Assembly (NCBI GenBank): GCA_025462785.1
Contig: JAOAPG010000221.1
Span: 1-5,083 of the forward strand
Origin: Acidobacteriaceae bacterium
GTDB lineage: Bacteria > Acidobacteriota > Terriglobia > Terriglobales > Acidobacteriaceae
Length of the DNA: 5,083 bases
Reading direction: 5' to 3'
Positions 1 through 4,985 of the stretch are shown here, piece by piece. The notes beneath the pieces are model-generated. The model ran no database searches. It had not been told where the DNA came from and saw only the letters and a list, made by a program, of their open reading frames with translations. A program made the position numbers and the translations under genes. How positions within the stretch are numbered: the stretch's first letter is position 1; each line of letters starts with the position of its first letter.

Positions 1-411
1 GGCACTGGAGGGGTGGTTGGGACAAAGTTTGTCTGGCCCGATCCGGGCCCGAAGTTCAAGAACGTAATGCTTACGCAGCAAAAGGAAGAGCACTGGAAAA
101 AGTGGATCGGAATCTACAACCAAAAAATGCTCTCCAAGGGCACATTTCTCGATCTCTACGTGTACGGCTACGATTCACCTGAGGCGTACGCAATCTCAAA
201 AGACGGGAAAATGTATTACGCATTTTTTGCGCCAAATGAAACACCTTGGAAGGGAGAAGTGGAGCTGCGTGGTCTGAAGCCAGGAAACTATCACATCGCG
301 GATTATACGGATGGTAAGGATTTGGGCTCAGTCCAAGCAGTTGCGGGAACGACTCCCAAACTAAAGACCGAATTCAAGCAGAATCTTCTGTTGGAAGTGA
401 GCCAGCAATAG
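1..411 (+). CDS. Alpha-galactosidase, C-terminal part (partial at window edge)
   Basis: The frame is open from base 1, so the gene starts outside the window and only about 136 C-terminal residues are seen. The GTG at 13 is an internal valine, not a start. The first part carries the run around 'VVGTKFVWPDPGPK', followed by 'HWKKWIGIYNQKMLSKGTFL' and 'YGYDSPEAYAI'. I recall this pattern from bacterial alpha-galactosidases of clan GH-D (GH27/GH36-like), where it lies at the end of the catalytic barrel. The rest ('KMYYAFFAP...WKGEVELRGLKPGNYHIADYTDGKDLG...LLLEVS') fits the C-terminal beta-sandwich. The full enzyme would release terminal alpha-galactose, or alpha-GalNAc in some relatives, from oligosaccharides, probably outside the cytoplasm. 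The catalytic aspartates and any signal peptide lie upstream and cannot be checked. The gene converges on the SIS/DeoR operon, which suits a shared role in sugar use. Family assignment is fairly sure; exact GH family and substrate are not. Confidence 0.8.
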   Translation, partial: GTGGVVGTKFVWPDPGPKFKNVMLTQQKEEHWKKWIGIYNQKMLSKGTFLDLYVYGYDSPEAYAISKDGKMYYAFFAPNETPWKGEVELRGLKPGNYHIADYTDGKDLGSVQAVAGTTPKLKTEFKQNLLLEVSQQ

Positions 412-422
412 CTGGCTCACTT
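395..422. terminator. Perfect 12-bp hairpin between convergent genes
   Basis: The arms AAGTGAGCCAGC (395-406) and GCTGGCTCACTT (411-422) are exact reverse complements around a 4-base loop, AATA. The left arm codes for the last residues of the alpha-galactosidase, and the TAG stop (409-411) begins in the loop. The hairpin lies 28 bases past the end of the leftward SIS gene (stop at 451-453), so it could end transcription from both sides. Neither side has a clear run of T after the stem, so it is not a textbook intrinsic terminator. It may instead act as a 3'-end stabilising structure. Confidence 0.6.
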
Positions 423-450
423 ATGACGTTGCTTCAGTGTAGGCCAACGC

Positions 451-1590
451 TTATCCGTTCAGAACTACAGCTCGGCTCAGGTTTCTAGGCGAATCAGGAT
501 CAAGTCCTTTTTTCAGTCCGGAATAGAGTCCAACAAGTTGTCCTGTGAATAGATAGGCCGCCAGACGGACTAGTTCCGGAATATCCAGATTGAGTTCCAC
601 AACTAGGTCCGATGCTGCGCGGATCCTTGCGTCCGATTGATTCGTGATCGCAATCGTCGTACCGCCCAGGGACTTCATCTCTTCCAGCGCATCGCATTCT
701 GCCTGGTAACCAGTCTCGGAAAGTAGGAATACGAGCAGAGTCTCGGGACCTACGACAGATTTCGGTCCGTGCCGGAATTCAAGCGTGTGAAAAGCCTGAG
801 CGTAAGAGACGGACATCTCCGTAACCTTCAGGGCGCCTTCACACGTCAAGCCATAAAACGGACCTTGTCCTAAATAGACGTAGTCGGCAAAGTCGTGCAC
901 TGCGACGAAGTCACGGATGGACGACGGTAAATGCTTCATCGTTATCGCGGCTGCAGCCGGCAATTGCGAAATAGAATTAAGGAAACCGGTGTCTCCGGCC
1001 AGAGTGGCGGCAAGAGCCTGCAACGTCAGCAGCATCGAGCTGAACGACCGTGTCATTACCGTGCTCTGCTCGTCGGCCGCCGGGAGAAGGATCGTATTCG
1101 TGGCGAGCTGTTCCAATCGCTGACCAGGAGCGCAGCTAATGGCCAGCGTCGGAATGCTTCTCGACTTCAACAACTCGGCGGATTTGAGCACTTCGGAAGT
1201 GCGCCCTGACCGCGAGATGAGCACTGGCACACAGTTTGTTGTGGCCGTGAGCACCTGGTCCGGGTAGAGGAGGATCTCCGATGCCGGAACCGCACGGGCC
1301 CGAAGTCCGGTTAAGGCGCCCATAGTTGCCGCTGCGGACAGCGCCAGGTAGTAACTCGATCCGCAACCTATGAACAGCCACTCCTCGGCTTTGCCAAACA
1401 GTTTGCTTACCTGCTCCAGCTTCTTACTCTGGTGAAGATCTTCTATGCAGGTACGCCAACACTCCGGCTGCGAAAGGATTTCAGCGAGGCTATGCGCTCC
1501 GGCTTTCTTTGTGGGAGATTGATTATTGCCGTCGTCTGCAACGACCGACGATGAATGAGAGCTCGACTGATTAGACAAGGGTAACCTCAA
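451..1590 (-). CDS. Double-SIS-domain sugar-phosphate isomerase/deaminase (AgaS / GlmS C-terminal-like)
   Basis: This 379-aa protein has two SIS (phosphosugar-binding) domains, roughly residues 60-195 and 225-350, and no N-terminal glutaminase domain. It is therefore not GlmS but matches the length of AgaS-like proteins. Diagnostic motifs are 'FIGCGSS' (73-79), the phosphate-binding loop 'SRSGRTSE' (126-133; GlmS has SRSGET), 'EGALKVTEMS' (251-260), 'EFRHGPKS' (271-278; AgaS has FRHGPKS) and 'DPDSPRNLSRAVV' near the C-terminus (GlmS has DxDxPRNLAKSVT). The likely reaction is aldose/ketose isomerisation or deamination of an amino-sugar phosphate in the cytoplasm, with galactosamine-6-phosphate or a relative as a plausible substrate. 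The start is uncertain. TTG at 1590 opens the frame, but TTG at 1578 has GAGG (1585-1588) six bases upstream and is at least as likely. No ATG occurs before residue 90. The gene overlaps the end of the upstream repressor by 8-20 bp, so translation is probably coupled. The first 30 or so residues are Ser/Asn/Asp-rich and look disordered. The family call is sure; the substrate is not. Confidence 0.88.
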   Translation of the reverse strand: MRLPLSNQSSSHSSSVVADDGNNQSPTKKAGAHSLAEILSQPECWRTCIEDLHQSKKLEQVSKLFGKAEEWLFIGCGSSYYLALSAAATMGALTGLRARAVPASEILLYPDQVLTATTNCVPVLISRSGRTSEVLKSAELLKSRSIPTLAISCAPGQRLEQLATNTILLPAADEQSTVMTRSFSSMLLTLQALAATLAGDTGFLNSISQLPAAAAITMKHLPSSIRDFVAVHDFADYVYLGQGPFYGLTCEGALKVTEMSVSYAQAFHTLEFRHGPKSVVGPETLLVFLLSETGYQAECDALEEMKSLGGTTIAITNQSDARIRAASDLVVELNLDIPELVRLAAYLFTGQLVGLYSGLKKGLDPDSPRNLSRAVVLNG

Positions 1591-2356
1591 TACCAGCTTT
1601 CTTTAGACTTTTCAGATCAGACCTGGTGATACCGCGATCAGTGATGACCTCTTGAACTGCTGACGGCGGAGCGATCAATGAAAGACTTCGCCGTCCGAAC
1701 TTGCTTGAATCGCACGCGGCTACGGTTCGCTTCGACACTTCTAGCATCACGCGATTCACTTTCGACTCCAACAGGTTCGGCGTGCTCAGACCATAGTTCA
1801 CGTCGAAACCGTCCATACCAAGAAACAATAGGTCCGCACTGAGATGGCGCAATGTGTCTTCCGCAATCGGACCGACTAGAGAGAACGAATTGGTCCGCAG
1901 TGTCCCACCTGTAAGAATCACATCAATGCTTGTTCCAGCCAACTCGGTCACAATATTGACCGCGTTTGTCACAACTGTAAGCGTATGAAACTCACGCAGC
2001 GCTCGCGCAATGGCTGTGGTGGTTGTGCCGGAATCCAAAATGACGACTTGGCCTTCTTTCACCATGCGAGCGGCGGCTTCGGCAATGTGCAGTTTTTCTT
2101 TACGGTGAAGCTGTTCTTTCTCGCGGAGCGTTGGATCCTCGAGCGCTCCTTCGCGCGCAGGCAAAGCGCCGCCATGGGTGCGGTGGACTTGCCTTTGCTC
2201 GTGTAACACCTCTAAATCCTTGCGAATTGTTACCTGTGATGTCTCAAACCGATCTGCCAGTTCGGTGACAAGGACCCGGCCGTCGCGGTTCAGCAGCTCG
2301 AGGATGGCGCGTCTACGTTCTTCGTTTAGCACAATAATCTGATCCAGGTAGCGCAA
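1571..2356 (-). CDS. DeoR-family transcriptional repressor
   Basis: This 261-aa protein has the standard DeoR layout. An N-terminal winged helix-turn-helix (about residues 12-66) contains 'ERRRAILELLNRDGRVLVTELADRF' in two parts, the recognition helix 'SQVTIRKDLEVL' (40-51) and the 'RTHGGAL' wing end (59-65). A DeoR sugar-phosphate sensor domain (about 85-245) carries 'DSGTTT' (108-113), 'TNAVNI' (130-135), 'LTGGTLR' (148-154), 'CDSSKFG' (215-221) and 'VITD' (237-240). Such repressors release DNA when a sugar phosphate binds the sensor domain. It precedes the SIS gene with overlapping ends, so it very likely controls that gene and itself, through the operator-like repeat in its own promoter. 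The start is unclear. TTG at 2356 is the first possible start and lacks a clear Shine-Dalgarno; GTG at 2332 would give a 253-aa protein starting just before 'LNEERRRAILELL', as in many relatives. An in-frame stop upstream rules out a longer protein. AgaR, GlpR and FruR are all alternatives for its specificity. Confidence 0.9.
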   Translation of the reverse strand: MRYLDQIIVLNEERRRAILELLNRDGRVLVTELADRFETSQVTIRKDLEVLHEQRQVHRTHGGALPAREGALEDPTLREKEQLHRKEKLHIAEAAARMVKEGQVVILDSGTTTTAIARALREFHTLTVVTNAVNIVTELAGTSIDVILTGGTLRTNSFSLVGPIAEDTLRHLSADLLFLGMDGFDVNYGLSTPNLLESKVNRVMLEVSKRTVAACDSSKFGRRSLSLIAPPSAVQEVITDRGITRSDLKSLKKAGIEVTLV

Positions 2357-2400
2357 CAGTGTTGCAGCCTGAAAATATCGGCTTGTGATTGCTATTTCCT

Positions 2401-2428
2401 TTTATAGCGTTTTGTTTCGTTTGTCCAA
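2401..2428 (-). promoter_or_regulatory. Promoter of the repressor/SIS operon
   Basis: Read on the minus strand, TTGGAC (2423-2428) and TATAAA (2401-2406) are separated by 16 bases. The -10 box matches the sigma-70 consensus at five of six positions; the -35 box is weaker. A start point near 2394 would give a leader of about 40 bases to the TTG start of the repressor gene, or about 60 to the GTG. AAGGAA just downstream of the -10 box is too far from either start codon to serve as their ribosome binding site. Confidence 0.5.
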
Positions 2429-2439
2429 TCTTTGTTTTC
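2410..2439. promoter_or_regulatory. Candidate DeoR/AgaR-type operator (TTTGTTT repeats)
   Basis: The plus strand reads TTTTGTTTCGTTTG at 2410-2423, with a further TTTGTTTTC at 2431-2439. From memory, the E. coli AgaR operator core is TTTCRTTTYRTTTY; the 14-base stretch agrees with it at 12 positions. It fills the spacer between the -10 and -35 boxes of the repressor's own promoter, where a bound repressor would block RNA polymerase. The left end of the FKBP-side promoter (2452) is only about 12 bases beyond the second repeat. Binding is inferred from similarity and position only. Confidence 0.45.
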
Positions 2440-2451
2440 AGTAATTTCTGC

Positions 2452-2481
2452 TTGACTTCCAGCATCTTCGTAACTAATAGT
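2452..2481 (+). promoter_or_regulatory. Possible promoter towards the FKBP gene
   Basis: TTGACT (2452-2457) is a good -35 box. At 17 bases spacing lies TAATAG (2475-2480), a poor -10 match within the AT-rich run 'taactaatagtatc'. TAGTAT at 2478 matches better but is 20 bases away. If used, transcription would start near 2487 and give a leader of about 250 bases before the FKBP start codon. No better promoter was seen closer to the gene. Confidence 0.35.
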
Positions 2482-2736
2482 ATCAAATCGAAATAATGTG
2501 AAAGTTGCTAGCCATAGTGAATCTTACGAACTTCTCGCGTGTACTGCCAAAACGGAAACTTGTCCGCCGCCCTGTTCTGCTCGTTGCGCTATAAGTCAGG
2601 AGCCAACGGCTCTGGAATTCGGAACTTCGCAATTTGGCTATGCCGCCGGAGCTCGCGCGCCTCGAGAAATTCAGTTTGCGCTGAAGTTTTACCTCTAAAC
2701 CCACAAGTGAGCGGGTTTGCCGAAGCCGTCAGGGCA
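2482..2736 (+). other. Non-coding leader upstream of the FKBP gene
   Basis: The FKBP reading frame stays open back to 2539, but the encoded stretch (Cys/Arg/Ser-rich, no family resemblance) would sit in front of a clear signal peptide, so I treat it as untranslated. The only structures I see are a small hairpin at 2600-2612 (GAGCC / GGCTC, 3-base loop) and a 5-bp inverted repeat near 2670-2685. I recognise no riboswitch, tRNA or leader peptide in it. Confidence 0.4.
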
Positions 2737-3588
2737 ATGCGAAAATGCTGTATGCAAAGATCATCCACACTGGCGGTAGCCCTATTAACGTCCGGCATGA
2801 TGCTGCTTGGAAGCTCCCCAGCCCAGCAGACTCCGGCATCAACTCCTCAACAGCCACCAGCAGCAAAGACTGGACAAACGGCAACTACAAAGGCTCACCA
2901 TGCGCCGACGGCGAAAAGCCGAGCAGCATTGCCACTTAAGACTCAGAAAGACAAGGCTAGCTACGCCATCGGATTGAATATTGGGAAGAGCCTGCACAGG
3001 GATTCTGTTGACGTTGACCCTGCCATTCTTCTTCGCGGATTGAAGGATGCATTGGCCGACAGCAAGCCCCAATTGACTGACGAGGAAATGAAGACTGCGC
3101 TGACCTCACTCCAGAACGATGTACGAAAAAAGCAGGAGGAGAAAATGCAACAAGTCGGAGAGGTCAACAAGAAGGAAGGCGAGGCATTTCTTGCTGCCAA
3201 CAAGACCAAAGAAGGTGTCGTCACGCTACCCAGCGGGCTTCAGTACAAGATTCTTAAAGAAGGCGCGGGACCAAAGCCCACAGCCACTGACTCCGTCGTT
3301 TGCAATTACAAAGGTACTCTTCTGAACAACACGGAATTTGACAGCTCCTACAAGCATGGCCAGCCCGCGACGTTTGGTGTCAATCAAGTTATCAAAGGGT
3401 GGACCGAAGCGCTGCAGCTCATGCCGGTAGGATCCAAGTGGCAACTTTTTATTCCGTCTGACTTAGCTTATGGCCAACGCGGCCCCAGCCCGGAGATCGG
3501 ACCAAATTCCACTCTGATATTTGAAGTCGAATTGCTTTCTATTCAGGCCAAAGACGCCAAAGACAAGGAGCAGAGCCAAGCGAAGTAA
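2737..3588 (+). CDS. Periplasmic FKBP-type peptidyl-prolyl cis-trans isomerase (FkpA/Mip type)
   Basis: This 283-aa precursor has a basic N-terminus, a hydrophobic segment (about 10-25) and a likely signal peptidase I site after 'SSPA' (residue 29), giving an exported mature protein. A Pro/Ala/Gln/Thr-rich linker (30-68) follows. Next comes the FkpA/Mip-type N-terminal helical dimerisation domain (about 71-155, with 'ASYAIGLNIGKSL' and a long charged helix rich in Lys/Glu/Gln). The C-terminal FKBP catalytic domain spans about 166-269. All pocket residues expected from FKBP12 are present: Tyr191, Phe201-Asp202, Phe213, Val218-Ile219, Trp222, Tyr245 and Phe262. It should catalyse proline isomerisation and act as a folding chaperone for exported proteins. 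The tail (270-283) is Lys/Glu/Gln-rich. ATG 2737 is chosen because it keeps the basic n-region; ATG 2752 is also possible. AGGG at 2731-2734 is only two bases from the first ATG, so ribosome binding looks weak. The cysteines in 'RKCCM' precede the hydrophobic segment, so this is not a lipoprotein signal. Confidence 0.9.
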   Translation: MRKCCMQRSSTLAVALLTSGMMLLGSSPAQQTPASTPQQPPAAKTGQTATTKAHHAPTAKSRAALPLKTQKDKASYAIGLNIGKSLHRDSVDVDPAILLRGLKDALADSKPQLTDEEMKTALTSLQNDVRKKQEEKMQQVGEVNKKEGEAFLAANKTKEGVVTLPSGLQYKILKEGAGPKPTATDSVVCNYKGTLLNNTEFDSSYKHGQPATFGVNQVIKGWTEALQLMPVGSKWQLFIPSDLAYGQRGPSPEIGPNSTLIFEVELLSIQAKDAKDKEQSQAK

Positions 3589-3601
3589 CAGGATGCAGGT
3601 G

Positions 3602-3655
3602 GTCGGTTAACTGTGGCCAGCGGCAAGCCATTTTCAAAACGCTGGCCTAACCGGC
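3602..3655. terminator. Large bulged hairpin after the FKBP gene
   Basis: Inner arms GGCCAGCG (3615-3622) and CGCTGGCC (3640-3647) pair perfectly across a 17-base loop. Outer arms GTCGGTTA (3602-3609) and TAACCGGC (3648-3655) pair over eight positions with one G-T wobble, leaving a five-base bulge (3610-3614) on the left side only. The structure begins 14 bases past the FKBP stop and lies between it and the convergent PnuC-like gene (stop at 3707-3709). There is no T-run directly after the stem, so factor-independent termination is uncertain; mRNA end protection is an alternative. Confidence 0.5.
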
Positions 3656-3706
3656 AGCACACTCCCACTTTTCCTCTCAGAACTCTAGCGTCCGCGAAAC
3701 GCCCAA

Positions 3707-3928
3707 CTAGGTTTCCTGCGGTTTGCGCCACGAACGCAGATTCATACCGTAAAGGATGATGCAGAACAGATTAGCTGGAACAAAGCCCCACTGCGAAGTT
3801 CTAATTCCTATAATGCAAATGATGACGCTATTAATAGCAGCTAGTCCCCAGCCCTCCCAACATTTCCGTCCCACCAGAATCGTCGAAAGCACCGTTAGTC
3901 CACAAGATAAGTAATCCAACCGCAACAC
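3707..3928 (-). CDS. Small membrane protein resembling part of PnuC (nicotinamide riboside/mononucleotide transporter)
   Basis: This 73-aa protein has two or three hydrophobic segments (about 8-20, 28-43 and 48-62). The arrangement 'VLSTILVGRKCWEGWGLAAINSVI...SQWGFVPANLFCIILYGMNLRSWRK' follows the pattern I know from PnuC: a short helix ending in a 'R/K..W..W' turn, a helix opening with a 'VN' or 'IN', a small loop, then a helix ending in 'Y...WR/K'. Full PnuC proteins are about 200-240 aa, so this is about a third of one. It may work as an oligomer or have another job. A GTG start at 3928 is supported by an excellent ribosome binding site, GGAGGTGAG, six bases away, which argues strongly that the gene is real. 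It converges on the FKBP gene and is followed by no partner on its strand. Function is a resemblance only; coding is fairly sure. Confidence 0.65.
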   Translation of the reverse strand: MLRLDYLSCGLTVLSTILVGRKCWEGWGLAAINSVIICIIGIRTSQWGFVPANLFCIILYGMNLRSWRKPQET

Positions 3929-3934
3929 GCGAGA

Positions 3935-3943
3935 CTCACCTCC
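3935..3943 (-). promoter_or_regulatory. Strong ribosome binding site for the PnuC-like gene
   Basis: The minus strand reads GGAGGTGAG, a full match to the 16S anti-Shine-Dalgarno region, six bases before the GTG at 3926-3928. It is the strongest ribosome binding site in the window and decides the start of this small gene. Confidence 0.75.
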
Positions 3944-4120
3944 GCATGACCCGTTTGTAGCACGTTCTGTGCCTGTGGAGCGATGTGGACCAGTGTGAAA
4001 CCATCACCGAAGTAATGCCCCGGATTTCTGAAATGAATTGGTTTCCGCTTTGGACGTCCTGTTTGGATCCAGCATCAAACGTTGACTTTGGTCAGAAGAC
4101 GAGAGCAACCGCTCGCGGCG
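3944..4120. other. Divergent intergenic region without a recognised gene
   Basis: This stretch separates the leftward PnuC-like gene from the rightward 74-aa gene and should contain promoters for both. The rightward frame is open from 3985, but the encoded 50 residues look like random sequence and a good ribosome binding site sits further in, at 4123-4130. A TTGACT at 4082-4087 has no -10 partner at normal spacing. I see no convincing promoter, RNA gene or repeat. Confidence 0.4.
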
Positions 4121-4122
4121 AC

Positions 4123-4130
4123 AAGGGGGA
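4123..4130 (+). promoter_or_regulatory. Ribosome binding site fixing the start of the 74-aa gene
   Basis: AAGGGGGA ends four bases before the ATG at 4135. It is the only purine-rich stretch near a start codon in this frame, and it favours ATG 4135 over the earlier ATG at 3985. Confidence 0.6.
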
Positions 4131-4134
4131 TGGT

Positions 4135-4359
4135 ATGAGTGAGAACCCGGTGGAAGAAGTTCTGAGGGATTTGCTAAATCACCTTGAAGAACTGGAAACC
4201 CAGAACGGCGCGCTTCTTCTTCTGCTAAGAGACAAAGGCTTGGCGAGCGAGAGGGATTTGGCCCCTTATATCGAGAAAGCCGGGAACGCGAGCAACGTAA
4301 AATGGCGCGCCGTGCGGGCAAGGATGGAACACTTATTTGTGCCGAAAGAAAAGAGTTAG
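4135..4359 (+). CDS. Conserved-looking small helical protein of unknown function (74 aa)
   Basis: I do not recognise a named family. The protein starts 'MSENPVEEVLRDLLNHLEELETQNGALL' in two halves and is predicted helical over residues 5-33, with leucines at heptad-like spacing, suggesting a short coiled coil. A second part (34-65) contains 'RDKGLASERDLAPYIEKAGNASNVKWRAVRARME'-like content: a helix opened by 'ASERDL', then a basic helix. The 'KGL..ERDL' turn resembles the small helical hairpins seen in many short regulatory or adaptor proteins. No signal peptide, transmembrane helix or metal-binding motif is seen. It has a good ribosome binding site. Its stop codon interlocks with that of the convergent hpf gene, so neither gene has its own spacer for a terminator. 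The total absence of internal stops in a longer frame and the compositional order make coding likely; the function is unknown. Confidence 0.65.
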   Translation: MSENPVEEVLRDLLNHLEELETQNGALLLLLRDKGLASERDLAPYIEKAGNASNVKWRAVRARMEHLFVPKEKS

Positions 4360-4985
4360 GGCGCTTCGATCAGTTCCATCTTCCCATCTCGCGTCCGGTG
4401 GAGCACCATGACTTTGCCTTTCGAATCGCGAAAAACAAATATATCCCGGTCCTTGAAGTGCGCCTCTTTAATGGCTTCTTCTAGAGTCATGGGACGCATC
4501 GCCACGGCTTCATCTGAGCGAACCACATGTACTTCCGTGAATTTTGCCACCGCGGGGAACTTGTGAACGACAACAGGCACTGAGGTGGTTTCCGTAAGGC
4601 CAACGGCGACGGAAACGGTCTCCTGCATACTCTTCTGGGATGACTCCCCGTTCCATTTTTTCCCGTTGGAGTTTTTCGGGCTTTCGCTCTTGTGGTTGTG
4701 ACGCTTCTTGGTGCGCCATTTCGTCGTGTACTTCACTGCTTGCTTCTCCAAATGATCCAAAGCTTCGTTGATCGCCGAATTCATGTCTCCGGATTGAGCC
4801 AGGGCTACTAATGGACCATTGCGCGGACTGATCGTGATCTCCGCTTTGTGGCGCTTTTTCTCGACTGCGAGGACTACCTTCGTATCAAACTTATCGTGCA
4901 GAATTTTGCGGATTTTTGTAAGGCCGGATTCAACTTCTCTACGATTGGCGGGAGTTATTTCATACTGGCTGCCTGTGTATTCCAC
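4356..4985 (-). CDS. hpf: Ribosome hibernation promoting factor, long form
   Basis: This 209-aa protein binds ribosomes in slow or stationary growth and joins 70S particles into inactive dimers. Residues 1-95 form the HPF/RaiA/YfiA domain ('EYTGSQYEITPANRREVESGL' across its start, 'KKRHKAEITI' at 43-52, 'DMNSAINEALDHLEKQ' at 67-82). Residues 96-150 are a Lys/Asn/Ser-rich flexible linker. Residues 151-209 match the C-terminal dimerisation domain of long HPF ('RPMTLEEAIKEA', 'DIFVFRDSKGKVMVLHRTRDGKMELIEAP'). The protein is somewhat longer than typical long HPF (about 180-190 aa), because of the linker. The start is GTG 4985, the first start codon after an in-frame stop. Its Shine-Dalgarno AGGAGGGG (4997-5004) is 11 bases away, longer than ideal. 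Many relatives begin 'MNVEYTG'; here that position reads K-N-V-E-Y-T-G with AAG in place of ATG. In many bacteria hpf follows rpoN; the upstream gene is outside this window. Confidence 0.92.
   Translation of the reverse strand: MEYTGSQYEITPANRREVESGLTKIRKILHDKFDTKVVLAVEKKRHKAEITISPRNGPLVALAQSGDMNSAINEALDHLEKQAVKYTTKWRTKKRHNHKSESPKNSNGKKWNGESSQKSMQETVSVAVGLTETTSVPVVVHKFPAVAKFTEVHVVRSDEAVAMRPMTLEEAIKEAHFKDRDIFVFRDSKGKVMVLHRTRDGKMELIEAP

Noticed and set aside
917..1381. ORFs on either strand overlapping the SIS gene
   Set aside because: They are shadows of a well-supported SIS reading frame with motifs throughout.
2600..2612. Small hairpin GAGCC-AAC-GGCTC in the FKBP leader
   Set aside because: Five base pairs with a three-base loop occur easily by chance and no further structure supports a regulatory element.
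2539..2736. N-terminal extension of the FKBP reading frame by 66 residues
   Set aside because: The extension would place Cys/Arg-rich, unstructured sequence before a clear signal peptide and has no ribosome binding site; start at 2737 fits an exported protein.
2737..2830. FKBP as a lipoprotein because of cysteines near the N-terminus
   Set aside because: The two cysteines precede the hydrophobic segment; a lipobox needs one at its end, where the sequence reads SSPAQQ instead.
2745..2939. Out-of-frame 64-aa ORF starting between the two FKBP ATGs
   Set aside because: It runs inside the FKBP signal peptide and linker coding sequence, resembles no protein, and has no ribosome binding site of its own.
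4082..4110. Promoter for the 74-aa gene based on TTGACT
   Set aside because: No -10-like hexamer occurs at 15-19 bases; the local sequence there is GC-rich.
3985..4134. Fifty-residue extension of the 74-aa gene to an earlier ATG
   Set aside because: No Shine-Dalgarno at 3985, random-looking composition, and a good ribosome binding site directly before ATG 4135.
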